NCBI RefSeq assembly: GCF_023707985.1
Contig: NZ_BRCF01000001.1
Span: 617,967-681,966, forward strand
Length of the DNA: 64,000 nucleotides
DNA from: Sporosarcina sp. NCCP-2716
GTDB lineage: Bacteria > Bacillota > Bacilli > Bacillales_A > Planococcaceae
Direction: 5' to 3'
The notes under the pieces were generated by a model, which saw nothing but the letters and a program-made list of their open reading frames with translations, searched no databases and was not told the origin of the DNA. A program made the translations under genes and the position numbers. This document shows, piece by piece, positions 25,443 through 32,628 of this stretch (the stretch's first letter is position 1; every line of letters begins with the position of its first letter).

Positions 25443-26195
25443 ATGCAGAAGAAACAGGAAACGTTGCGCGAGGAACTGCTGCAGCCGAAAGACGTCCGGC
25501 TTCTTGAGGAAGCGGACTGGGCGCTGCCCGCCGTCCGGCTCGCCGTCACCTACACGACTGTCGAAAAAACCACGATGGATATTCTGATGAAGATGATCCT
25601 GCTGACACTGAAGCAGCTGCCAGTCGACAATGGCAGTGAAATCGCAGGACTGCTCGGTGTCGAGCCGCTATTCGTCGACGATCTCCTCCTCATGATGGAG
25701 CGGGACGGGCTCGCTCTGAACAAAAACGGCTGGTCGATCACGGAAAAGGGGATCGACCAGCTGGAAGCAGGCTTATATATCCACGCGGAGGAACAGGTGA
25801 AATCGGTGCTCACCTACTGTCCGCTGCTCCAGGAATTCTACGAAGACGCTGCATTGCCGGCGGAGAGCGGAGCTTCCGGTCTTTTCCGCTGCGCACCGGA
25901 CACCGGCCCGCCCGAGACCGATTCAGTTCCGCGGGACGGACTTGCCTCTATCCTCGCGGCAGCACTGGAAACGGACAATACAGAGAACCGGGCGAAAGTG
26001 ATCAGCGGCATTACAGAGATCACGGTGGTCGGGACCTCAGCCATTCCATGCTTCGAGTACAGGCTGTATAATGAAAGCAAAGACATGCTGTTCGCCCGTG
26101 TCTGGAATACAGCGGCAAAGCAGTGGGACGGCCGCCTTGAGGAAATCATTCTGGCGGAGGAGCGAACTGCCTGGCGGAAGCAGTATAAACTTTAG
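25443..26195 (+). CDS. helicase-linked protein of unknown function, possible winged helix
   Basis: 250 residues, ATG at 25443 with GGAGG upstream, 16 bp after the helicase stop. Residues about 55-105 (ILLTLKQLPVDNGSEIAGLL ... GWSITEKGIDQLEAGL) look like a winged-helix fold of the MarR/PadR kind. The middle is Pro/Gly-rich and variable, and the C-terminal part (about 175-250) looks like a small beta domain. No transmembrane segments. Co-transcription suggests it recruits or regulates the helicase. No database family recalled. Confidence 0.75.
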   Translation: MQKKQETLREELLQPKDVRLLEEADWALPAVRLAVTYTTVEKTTMDILMKMILLTLKQLPVDNGSEIAGLLGVEPLFVDDLLLMMERDGLALNKNGWSITEKGIDQLEAGLYIHAEEQVKSVLTYCPLLQEFYEDAALPAESGASGLFRCAPDTGPPETDSVPRDGLASILAAALETDNTENRAKVISGITEITVVGTSAIPCFEYRLYNESKDMLFARVWNTAAKQWDGRLEEIILAEERTAWRKQYKL

Positions 26196-26206
26196 GAGGA
26201 ATGATC

Positions 26207-26692
26207 ATGACACGCGATGCAGCATACTGGAAAGAACACTTGAAGCTGGAGAGCCACCCGGAAGGCGGAAGTTATGCGAGCACGTTCAGGAATGATGAGA
26301 CGATCGGGACGGACAGTGGTGAACGGCCGCTTTATACGAGCATCTATTTCCTGCTCGCAGAAGGTGAAGTGTCCAAATTCCACCAGCTGAAATCAGACGA
26401 ACTATGGTATTACCACGACGGTGCACCGCTGACCGTCCATATGATTGCAGCAGACGGAACCTATACCGCAGCTAAACTAGGACTCGCTATCGAACAGGGG
26501 GAACAGCCGCAGCTGCTCGTTCCGGCCGGTACGATCTTCGGTTCTTCGATGACCGGAACGGACGGCGCATGCTCCCTCGTCGGCTGCATGGTCTCTCCGG
26601 GATTCGATTTCGAGGATTTCAAATTATTCACGGCCGGGGAACTTATTGAGAGATTCCCGCAACATGAACCGATTATCCACAAAATGACGTGA
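26207..26692 (+). CDS. cupin-fold protein (DUF985/cupin_5)
   Basis: 161 residues from the ATG at 26207; the ATG at 26201 is only one base from AGGAGG (26194-26199). A single small beta-barrel with LESHPEGGSYASTFR, FHQLKSDELWYYHDG and LVPAGTIFGS is typical of the cupin_5 family, whose members bind metal or sugar-like ligands; enzymatic role is unclear. It lies 11 bp after the helicase partner and closes this unit before a terminator; functional linkage to the helicase is uncertain. Confidence 0.85.
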   Translation: MTRDAAYWKEHLKLESHPEGGSYASTFRNDETIGTDSGERPLYTSIYFLLAEGEVSKFHQLKSDELWYYHDGAPLTVHMIAADGTYTAAKLGLAIEQGEQPQLLVPAGTIFGSSMTGTDGACSLVGCMVSPGFDFEDFKLFTAGELIERFPQHEPIIHKMT

Positions 26693-26694
26693 AG

Positions 26695-26745
26695 AAAAAG
26701 CCGATCCCGGCAGTCTGTTCAACGACTGCCGGGATTGGCTTTTTT
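26695..26745. terminator. bidirectional terminator (cupin / LCP genes)
   Basis: GCCGATCCCGGCAGTC (26700-26715) with GACTGCCGGGATTGGC (26724-26739), A5 before and T6 after. Confidence 0.9.
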
Positions 26746-26756
26746 CATGGGAGGAT

Positions 26757-27767
26757 TCATTCGTTTTCTGCAGCAGGCGCACCGTCCGGATCATTGTTTC
26801 CGTCGGTTTCCGCCGTTCCGTCATCCGGAGATTTGCCGGCGAGGAAATCATCAAGCGCTTGGGTGTTTTTCTCGAAATCGATATCGAGCACTAAGCCTGC
26901 GCCTTCAATCCGTTTGTCTTCGTACGTGTTATCCAGCGGGAGACGGAGAGATTCGATGCCTGCATCCTTGTTGTCGAGGAGGCCTTTTGCAATCGACAGC
27001 ATCGTCCGCTTGTCAAGGTTGGTCTTCACGTAGCTGTCCGCCATGCCGAGCAGTTTCGGCAGGCTGAGTATACTATGGAGACTGACCGCTTCTTTTTTCA
27101 GTTTGGCGAGCGCTTCCTGCTGGCGTGCCACCCGTCCGAAGTCACTTTGGCTGTCATGGCGGAAGCGCACATAGCCGAGCAGTTCCTTGCCGTGGAGCCG
27201 CTGGACGCCAGGCTCGAGTGTCATATTGATCCCGTGGGACATTTGATAGGGGATGTCGACTTCGATACCGTCAGGAGCAACGACATCGACCATTTTCGGG
27301 AAGCCTTCGAAGTTCACTTCAGCATAGTAGTGGACGTCCAATCCGAAGTTTTCCTTGATCGTCTGCCGGACGAGTTCCGGGCCGCCGAACGAATAGGCGG
27401 CGTTCATCTTATGTTTTCCGAAACCGGGGATGTCTACGTAAATATCGCGCATGATCGATACCGTTTTCACTTCTTCGGTCTCCTGGTTGTAATGGGCGAT
27501 CATGAGCGAGTCGGAGCGGCCGTCGTCATCTTCCGGCCGGGCATCCGAGCCGAGAAGCAGGATATTGATCTCGCCGAACTTGGGTTCCGGTGCGTTGAAG
27601 ATATCCTCCTCTTCATCTTCCGGTTTTTCCCCTGCGAGCGACTGTCCGGCATTGAACTGGGTGAACCAGAAATAAGCGGCCCCTCCTCCAATCAGCAGGA
27701 ATAGGATCAGCAGCGTAAGCCAGACTTTCTTTTTTTTCCTCTTTGTTCTATGTTCAGAACGCTTCAT
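26757..27767 (-). CDS. LytR-CpsA-Psr (LCP) family cell-wall glycopolymer transferase
   Basis: 336 residues from the ATG at 27765-27767 (GGTGG upstream). A basic cytoplasmic tip and one membrane span (about 14-36) are followed by the extracellular LCP domain: LLGSDARPEDDDGRSDS, VSIMRDIYVDIPGFGKHKMN and RFRHDSQSDFGRVARQQ hold the Asp/Arg residues that bind lipid pyrophosphate and magnesium. The tail is Asp/Asn/Pro-rich. LCP enzymes join teichoic acid or other polymers to peptidoglycan. Monocistronic. Confidence 0.92.
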   Translation of the reverse strand: MKRSEHRTKRKKKKVWLTLLILFLLIGGGAAYFWFTQFNAGQSLAGEKPEDEEEDIFNAPEPKFGEINILLLGSDARPEDDDGRSDSLMIAHYNQETEEVKTVSIMRDIYVDIPGFGKHKMNAAYSFGGPELVRQTIKENFGLDVHYYAEVNFEGFPKMVDVVAPDGIEVDIPYQMSHGINMTLEPGVQRLHGKELLGYVRFRHDSQSDFGRVARQQEALAKLKKEAVSLHSILSLPKLLGMADSYVKTNLDKRTMLSIAKGLLDNKDAGIESLRLPLDNTYEDKRIEGAGLVLDIDFEKNTQALDDFLAGKSPDDGTAETDGNNDPDGAPAAENE

Positions 27768-27845
27768 AGTGCCACCACCTGTTATAAGTACCGCTTCTAT
27801 GCGGGTTGTTGCTGTCAATAGGACGCTGTCCAACTAAAAATGTTT

Positions 27846-27953
27846 TCAGCTTTCCTCTGTTTTCTTCCCTAACTCATGAAGCATACGACGGATTTCCTGA
27901 TTTTGCAATACATAATTCTCTACGCGGCTGCACGAGTCGCAATTGCAACTCAT
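27846..27953 (-). CDS. possible 35-residue cysteine-bearing microprotein
   Basis: ATG at 27951-27953; product begins MSCNCDSCSRVENYVLQNQ and ends in a charged helix. Three closely spaced Cys could bind metal, and the composition looks protein-like rather than random, but no good ribosome site is visible (GAGCAGC only) and the start codon lies over the -35/-10 spacer of the yitT-side promoter. Tentative. Confidence 0.35.
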   Translation of the reverse strand: MSCNCDSCSRVENYVLQNQEIRRMLHELGKKTEES

Positions 27954-27971
27954 GCAGCTGCTCGTTATAAT
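27943..27971 (+). promoter_or_regulatory. promoter of the YitT-type gene leader
   Basis: TTGCAA (27943-27948), 17-bp spacer, perfect TATAAT (27966-27971). Confidence 0.75.
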
Positions 27972-27977
27972 AACAAA

Positions 27978-28053
27978 AGAATAGGGATCCGCCCTGCAGC
28001 TTGGTATCGCGGGATGGAGAGTCCGCGTCTCCGCTGCAGACGGGACTTTTTTT
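27978..28053 (+). ncRNA. leader RNA with terminator and competing antiterminator (attenuator or sRNA)
   Basis: Terminator: AGTCC-g-CGTCT (28020-28030) with AGACG-GGACT (28038-28047), then T6. An upstream CTGCAGC (27994-28000) is an exact complement of GCTGCAG (28033-28039), which covers the loop and part of the 3' arm, so the two folds exclude each other. The transcript would be about 75 nt if terminated. No known riboswitch class was recognised. Confidence 0.6.
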
Positions 28054-28095
28054 GTTGCACAACGACTATTGGAGGTTTTTGAAAGGAGTAATTGC

Positions 28096-28953
28096 ATGTT
28101 TTTCATCGAAGCCAAAAGACTTGTAACTGTCGTCATCGGTGCATTGTTAATGGCCGTATCGCTCAACTTATTTCTGATCAATGCGAATGTCTATGCGAGC
28201 GGATTTTCTGGGATGGCACAGCTGCTGTCCAGTGTATTGGATGATTATGCAGGCGTCACGGTTTCTACGGGAACGCTGATCCTGCTGCTGAATATTCCGG
28301 TCTTCATCCTCGGGTGGTTCAAAGTCGGGAAAGGCTTCACGATCTACAGCATCGTATCGGTCATTTTCACGACGATCTTCATGGGAATCCTTCCGGTCAT
28401 GTCGCTGTCGGATGATATTATCCTGAATGCCGTATTCGGAGGAGTCATCGGAGGGGTCGGCGTCGGGATCTCCCTCAAGCTCGGTGCTTCGACAGGCGGG
28501 ATGGACATCGTCGCGATGGTGCTGTCCCGGCTGCAGGACAAACCGATCGGCACGTATTTCCTCTTGCTGAACGGTGTGATCATCGTCGCAGCCGGAATCC
28601 TGTTTGAACCGGAGAACGCGCTGTATACGATGGTGGCACTGTACGTGTCCACTGCGGTCATCGACATGATCCATACACGCCATGAGAAGGTCACTGCCAT
28701 GATCGTCACGCGCAAAGCGGACGAATTGCAGGCGGCCATCCATGATAAAATGGTGAGGGGAATTACGATCATCCCGGCGAAAGGCGGATATACAAAAGAA
28801 GAGAAGAACATGATGTATTTGGTCATCACGCGGTATGAACTGTATGACCTGGAGAAAATCATCAATGAGGTCGATCCGAAAGCATTTGCGAATATCGTCC
28901 AGACCGTCGGCATTTTCGGTTTCTTCCGCAGGGAAGGTGAGACGATCGCCTGA
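28096..28953 (+). CDS. YitT-family membrane protein (DUF161 + DUF2179)
   Basis: 285 residues from the ATG at 28096 with AAAGGAG at 28082-28088. Five or six membrane spans (AKRLVTVVIGALLMAVSLNL first) are followed by a cytoplasmic DUF2179 domain (about 220-280; RGITIIPAKGGYTKEEKNMM), which resembles a small ligand-binding module. The family includes several Bacillus paralogues without firm function, possibly transporters. Expression seems to pass through the leader attenuator at 27978-28053. Confidence 0.88.
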   Translation: MFFIEAKRLVTVVIGALLMAVSLNLFLINANVYASGFSGMAQLLSSVLDDYAGVTVSTGTLILLLNIPVFILGWFKVGKGFTIYSIVSVIFTTIFMGILPVMSLSDDIILNAVFGGVIGGVGVGISLKLGASTGGMDIVAMVLSRLQDKPIGTYFLLLNGVIIVAAGILFEPENALYTMVALYVSTAVIDMIHTRHEKVTAMIVTRKADELQAAIHDKMVRGITIIPAKGGYTKEEKNMMYLVITRYELYDLEKIINEVDPKAFANIVQTVGIFGFFRREGETIA

Positions 28954-28968
28954 TCAGCAAAATTTTAT

Positions 28969-29006
28969 CAGCTGTGCCGTCACGAGAGTGGCGGCACAGC
29001 TGTTTT
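28969..29006 (+). terminator. terminator of the YitT-type gene
   Basis: CAGCTGTGCCGTCAC (28969-28983) with GTGGCGGCACAGCTG (28988-29002), loop GAGA, T4. Confidence 0.8.
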
Positions 29007-29072
29007 CATTGGAACCCCGATTCACCAATCAGACAGCCGCCCCATATGTATAGAAGGAAAGGGGAGGATGCT

Positions 29073-29375
29073 GTGGTTACCGTCAATACCGTTTCGATCG
29101 AAGGACACAGTTTCACAGCGGTGTCCGTTTCGCTTCCGAAGACGACTTTGCTCACTGTTTCGAACGATCATGGCTATATTATGTGCGGTGCGCTCGATGT
29201 CGGTCTGCTGAATCGGCTGCTGGGTGACCGGAAAATCATCGCTGGGCGGGCGACAGGGGTTAAGACGATTGAAGAGTTGCTCGCCGCCCCGCTCGAATCC
29301 GTCACACTGGAAGCGGAGAGTCTCGGGATAACAGCAGGGATGACCGGCGAACAAGCACTGCTCAAAATGTGCTGA
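29073..29375 (+). CDS. yunC: YunC-family protein (DUF1805)
   Basis: 101 residues from a GTG at 29073 behind GGGGAGG (29061-29067). The near-invariant core NDHGYIMCGALDVGLLNRLL, the GRATGVKTIEELL stretch and APLESVT identify the DUF1805/YunC family, small conserved Bacillota proteins of unknown biochemical role. Single gene with a hairpin at its end. Function not proposed. Confidence 0.9.
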   Translation: MVTVNTVSIEGHSFTAVSVSLPKTTLLTVSNDHGYIMCGALDVGLLNRLLGDRKIIAGRATGVKTIEELLAAPLESVTLEAESLGITAGMTGEQALLKMC

Positions 29376-29393
29376 ACTGGAGATTACCAGCTG

Positions 29394-29421
29394 AAGATGA
29401 AGCGAACTGCTTCATCTTGTT
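29394..29421 (+). terminator. weak terminator after yunC
   Basis: AAGATGAAGC (29394-29403) with GCTTCATCTT (29409-29418), perfect 10-bp stem but only a short T tract. Confidence 0.5.
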
Positions 29422-29458
29422 TCCGGCAGAAGAAAGGACAAGTACGGTGAGTTCTGTA

Positions 29459-29507
29459 TTGCGATTTACCGGGCAGTGCTTTACAATGAGAATGAGAAAC
29501 AATCTCA
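29459..29507 (+). promoter_or_regulatory. promoter with Fur-like box before the small protein/hmoB unit
   Basis: TTGCGA (29459-29464), 17-bp spacer, TACAAT (29482-29487). From 29488 GAGAATGAGAAACAATCTC matches the 19-bp Fur consensus at 14 positions and carries a TGAGA/TCTCA dyad; it would cover the transcription start. Confidence 0.5.
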
Positions 29508-29567
29508 ACGATTACATACAGACCATGCGTCCGCCGACGTTCAGCGGGCAGAAGGAAGGTGAGTACG

Positions 29568-29747
29568 ATGAAAAAAGTTATCGCAGCCGCGATTGTCAGC
29601 GGTATGCTTCTCGCAGCGATTGCAGCAGGGAGCGTGTCCGGCAATTTCGCTTCAGGATTGACGATCGGCATCATCACCGTCGTGCTTTTGGCAGCCGGTT
29701 CTGCGGCCGCAGCGCTGAAAGAGCGGAAACGGCACGCATGGAATTGA
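29568..29747 (+). CDS. small two-span membrane protein, 59 residues
   Basis: ATG at 29568 with AAGGTGAG upstream (an in-frame GTG at 29559 overlaps it). Product starts MKKVIAAAIVSGMLLAAIAA, then a short Gly/Ser turn, a second hydrophobic stretch (GLTIGIITVVLLAAG) and a basic tail. It is the first gene behind a probable Fur-controlled promoter, 86 bp before hmoB. Unknown family; a link to heme or iron is inferred only from position. Confidence 0.65.
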   Translation: MKKVIAAAIVSGMLLAAIAAGSVSGNFASGLTIGIITVVLLAAGSAAAALKERKRHAWN

Positions 29748-29833
29748 ACAGCTTGACAGATCGGCAGGCCTGAACTGCCGGTTTTGCGCCTAATGCACGA
29801 AAAAGACTACCAGTTCAAGATAGGAGACGACAT

Positions 29834-30343
29834 ATGAATATACATGTAACGTACGGCGACCCAGCTGCCCTGAAAGCGATCCAGCACGGACTCGGAGACG
29901 AAGGGATCGTCCTGATGGAGCAGGGCAACGAAGCGGTGCTCATCCAGGAGAATGACGGGTCCGCGAGTTTCGCGGAAGCCGATTCCTATACAGTGCTCGA
30001 TGCGTCCGGCGATATCAGTGACGGATCATTCGCCGTATTCAACAACATTCCGGTAACGGAAGAAGGTCGAGAGCTGTTTGAACAGCGGTTCATGGGACGG
30101 GCCCGTAAGATTGAAGACACTGAAGGGTTCGGCGCGATCCGGGTCCTCCGCCCGCTTGAAAACGATACGTATGTCATCCTGACGATTTGGACAGGGGAAC
30201 AGGCATTCCATAATTGGCAAACCTCACAGGCCTATGAGCAGGCTCATCAGAAACGGGGGACTGACGAAGGAATCGACAAAAAGCCGAACATCTTCTCACG
30301 CCCTTCTTTCGTGACGACCTATAAGAAACCTGAACATGCATAA
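29834..30343 (+). CDS. hmoB: heme-degrading monooxygenase, HmoB/IsdG-like
   Basis: 169 residues from the ATG at 29834 (AGGAG 29823-29827). The C-terminal ABM (ferredoxin-like) domain carries FNNIPVTEEGRELFEQRF, GFGAIRVLRPL and ILTIWTGEQAFHNW, as in HmoB, with the conserved Asn and Trp of IsdG-type enzymes; the N-terminal half is the duplicated non-catalytic-looking domain typical of HmoB. It opens heme to release iron. Probable Fur control through the promoter at 29459 agrees with this role. Confidence 0.85.
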   Translation: MNIHVTYGDPAALKAIQHGLGDEGIVLMEQGNEAVLIQENDGSASFAEADSYTVLDASGDISDGSFAVFNNIPVTEEGRELFEQRFMGRARKIEDTEGFGAIRVLRPLENDTYVILTIWTGEQAFHNWQTSQAYEQAHQKRGTDEGIDKKPNIFSRPSFVTTYKKPEHA

Positions 30344-30351
30344 CGGCTGAC

Positions 30352-30399
30352 AGGCCGCTTCCCATCAGCCGGATGACCGGCTGACGGGAAGCGGCCTTT
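30352..30399 (+). terminator. terminator after hmoB
   Basis: AGGCCGCTTCCC-A-TCAGCCGG (30352-30372) with CCGGCTGA-C-GGGAAGCGGCCT (30377-30397), one mismatch; short T tail. Confidence 0.75.
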
Positions 30400-30480
30400 C
30401 CTATATGGGTTCCGGAAAGGTTTAGAAGCACAGCCGTCGTGTAAGAGATAGAGTAGGACTGCAGGCGAGGAGGAAATTGA

Positions 30481-31083
30481 GTGAAGAAGACAATGATACT
30501 CTGTCCGGTAATTGCGCTCATACTTCTGCTGGGCGCATGCGGATCGGATACGACGGACGGAAATTCGGATAAGACAGGCGGGGGTGCAGATCAGGCCGAA
30601 TCTGCCGGTAATGGTGAATCAGTCGAAACGAAGCCGTTCTCCGTCCTCGTCGACTTGAAAGACAGAGAGGGAAAGACGACCGGCACCGCTGAACTGTCCG
30701 AAACGGATCAGGGCGTCAGCGTCTTTGTGAAAGTGGATTCTCTTACACCCGGAAAACACGGCATCCATTTTCACGAGAAAGGCGTCTGTGAAGGCCCGGG
30801 ATTTGAATCCGCAGGCGGCCACTTCAACCCTGCGGGCAAGGAACATGGCCTTGAAATGCCCGGCGGCCCGCATGCAGGAGACCTTCCGAATCTGGAAGTG
30901 GAAAGCGACGGGACAGCGGAAGACCGGTTCACATCCCACAGTGTGACACTTGAAACGGGAAAAACAAATTCCCTGCTGCGGGACGGCGGAACAGCTCTCG
31001 TGATCCATGCAGGCGAGGATGACGGAGAATCACAGCCGTCAGGGGATTCAGGTGACCGGATCGCATGCGGCATCATCAAATGA
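30481..31083 (+). CDS. sodC: Cu/Zn superoxide dismutase-like lipoprotein
   Basis: 200 residues from a GTG with GAGGAGG at 30467-30473. Signal peptide and lipobox LLGAC (Cys20) place it on the outer face of the membrane. The SOD domain retains every metal ligand I can check: HGIHFHE, GGHFNP, KEHGLE, GPHAGDLPN and VIHAGED, and the disulfide pair (GVCEGPG, IACGI). Bacillus YojM is reported to lack one copper ligand, so this version looks more complete and may be active against extracellular superoxide. Confidence 0.88.
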   Translation: MKKTMILCPVIALILLLGACGSDTTDGNSDKTGGGADQAESAGNGESVETKPFSVLVDLKDREGKTTGTAELSETDQGVSVFVKVDSLTPGKHGIHFHEKGVCEGPGFESAGGHFNPAGKEHGLEMPGGPHAGDLPNLEVESDGTAEDRFTSHSVTLETGKTNSLLRDGGTALVIHAGEDDGESQPSGDSGDRIACGIIK

Positions 31084-31089
31084 ACGACT

Positions 31090-31131
31090 AAAAAGACAGC
31101 GCCCGAAGTAACTCGGTTGCGCTGTCTTTTT
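31090..31131. terminator. bidirectional terminator (sodC / DUF2653 gene)
   Basis: AAAAAGACAGCGC (31090-31102) with GCGCTGTCTTTTT (31119-31131). Confidence 0.88.
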
Positions 31132-31145
31132 GTCTGCCGCTTTTA

Positions 31146-31424
31146 TCAGAGGAGAGCTGCTACGATACCGCGCTCATCGTCGAGCAGCAGCTTGATGCCC
31201 GCTGCGTACGGATCCTGATGGAGCTGTTCTTCAATCCACATTCGCAGTGCCTGCGTCATGTCGAATGTATTCATGGTGAGTTTACTGCCGTCCACGTAAG
31301 CTTCAGCGAAAAACCCTTCGTCGTCTTCGTAGCACAGTTCCACCTCAACTGTCTCGGGTTCTGTATCATGTTGTCTGGCCTGATACAGACAGATGGCGTT
31401 GATGATGTCCTGTTCTTCGATCAT
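31146..31424 (-). CDS. DUF2653 (YxcD-like) protein
   Basis: 92 residues if started at the ATG at 31422-31424, whose A is the last base of the preceding gene's TGA (TGATG coupling); a GTG at 31434-31436 would add four residues. The EEQDIINAICLYQARQ and GFFAEAYVDG stretches fit the DUF2653 family of small soluble Bacillales proteins. Coupled to the membrane protein upstream, suggesting they act together. Function unknown. Confidence 0.8.
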   Translation of the reverse strand: MIEEQDIINAICLYQARQHDTEPETVEVELCYEDDEGFFAEAYVDGSKLTMNTFDMTQALRMWIEEQLHQDPYAAGIKLLLDDERGIVAALL

Positions 31425-31861
31425 CAGTTCTGCCACCGGTGCCGATCGTCCCGGTCATCCCGCTTCCGTGTAAAACGGCTGAAGAGCATCCGTACGATGC
31501 CGATCACTGCGACGATCGCAAACACATTGATCAGCAGTCCGAGCATCGAGCCGAGGATACCCATATTTGCAAACAGGCTTCCGAATAGGAGACCTGCCAG
31601 GCCGCCGATCATCATGCCTCTCATGAGACCGCCGGATTTCGGTTTTGCGCCTTGCGCATTTTTGTCTTTTGTAAATGACGATTGGTCTTTCTTCTTATCG
31701 ACTGCCGGCTTGTTGAAATTATTCTGATTCGGCGTGAATCCCCGTTTGCCTGATTTGTAGCCTCTTGCATCAGCCGAGTGTGGCTGGTCGGGCGTCAGAA
31801 ACGATCCGACAGGTGATAGAATGAGGGTGAGCGCCAAAAAGGCTGCTGCCAGTTTCTTCAT
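31424..31861 (-). CDS. secreted/membrane protein with glycine-rich spans
   Basis: 145 residues. N-terminal signal peptide (MKKLAAAFLALTLILSPVGS), a basic Asn/Lys-rich linker, then two hydrophobic stretches, the first glycine-rich (GGLMRGMMIGGLAGLLFGSL) like the N-terminal part of bacterial Tim44-domain proteins, and a charged tail. The TGATG junction couples it to the DUF2653 gene. The Tim44 domain itself is absent. Function unknown. Confidence 0.75.
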   Translation of the reverse strand: MKKLAAAFLALTLILSPVGSFLTPDQPHSADARGYKSGKRGFTPNQNNFNKPAVDKKKDQSSFTKDKNAQGAKPKSGGLMRGMMIGGLAGLLFGSLFANMGILGSMLGLLINVFAIVAVIGIVRMLFSRFTRKRDDRDDRHRWQN

Positions 31862-31996
31862 AGATGTGTCAATCCTCCGGTGAAATAATGGACTGCTCTG
31901 CAGTCCTCCCTACAAGTATACAGCAAACAAATCCGAAGTAACATGAAAGCGAATTCATACAGATTAGTTAAATACTTAAATACCGAACTAAAACAC

Positions 31997-32025
31997 TTGA
32001 AGAAAGCTTGGAAAAAGCGTATAGT
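31997..32025 (+). promoter_or_regulatory. promoter of the DUF1641-ndh operon
   Basis: TTGAAG (31997-32002), 17-bp spacer, TATAGT (32020-32025). Confidence 0.65.
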
Positions 32026-32047
32026 GACGGATGGTAATCTGAATAGG

Positions 32048-32106
32048 AGAATGTGCCTCCTGAGCAGGAATTTGTCTGTTGCGGTGCATATTCTGCCTAC
32101 CTCAGG
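32048..32106 (+). promoter_or_regulatory. structured 5' leader of the ndh operon
   Basis: AGAATGTGC (32048-32056) pairs with GCATATTCT (32086-32094) over 9 bp with one G.U; inside, TCCT/AGGA can close a small hairpin. CCTGAG (32059-32064) is also complementary to CTCAGG (32101-32106), giving an alternative or pseudoknotted fold. Confidence 0.4.
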
Positions 32107-32142
32107 AAAACAACACTAATATACTGAAAAGGGGATTTGCAT

Positions 32143-32592
32143 ATGACTACGCCGCTCAATCCTGAAGAAGCAGCAAACACAGCTGCTGAAGGTACACAGC
32201 TTCCTTCAGAACAAAAACAAGATATTCTGGATCAGCTGCTGAAACCGGAAGTACAGGAATCACTGACCACTCTTGTGGAAAAACTTCCGCAACTGACAGA
32301 GCTTGTCGACTTGATGACGAAATCTTACGACATCGCTAAAGCTGTCGCAACGGATGATGTATTGAAAAACGATACAGCTGAATTCATGAAAGAAATCGCT
32401 GCACCTGTCAAGGACTCTGCAAAGAACATGGCAGCGACCATCATCGAAGCAAAAGATCTTGCTGCAAAAAGCAGCGAAACGATCGGCTTGTTCGGTCTCA
32501 TGAAGATGATCAAAGACCCGGAAGCGCAACGGATCTTCCGTTTCCTGAATGCATATTTGGAAATCGCAGGACAGCGCAGCCGCAATAACTAA
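32143..32592 (+). CDS. DUF1641 protein (YjlC-like)
   Basis: 149 residues from the ATG at 32143 with AAAAGGGG at 32127-32134. Soluble helical protein; ETIGLFGLMKMIKDPEAQRI near the C terminus is the DUF1641 signature. In Bacillus the same pair, yjlC-yjlD(ndh), is co-transcribed, and DUF1641 proteins often accompany NADH or formate dehydrogenases, so an accessory role to Ndh is likely. Confidence 0.88.
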   Translation: MTTPLNPEEAANTAAEGTQLPSEQKQDILDQLLKPEVQESLTTLVEKLPQLTELVDLMTKSYDIAKAVATDDVLKNDTAEFMKEIAAPVKDSAKNMAATIIEAKDLAAKSSETIGLFGLMKMIKDPEAQRIFRFLNAYLEIAGQRSRNN

Positions 32593-32628
32593 TAAGATAG
32601 TAAATAACTTGTAGAAGGAGATTAGACA

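Noticed and set aside
31862-32142. Rex site before DUF1641-ndh
   Set aside because: No TTGTGAA/TTCACAA half-site pair is visible.
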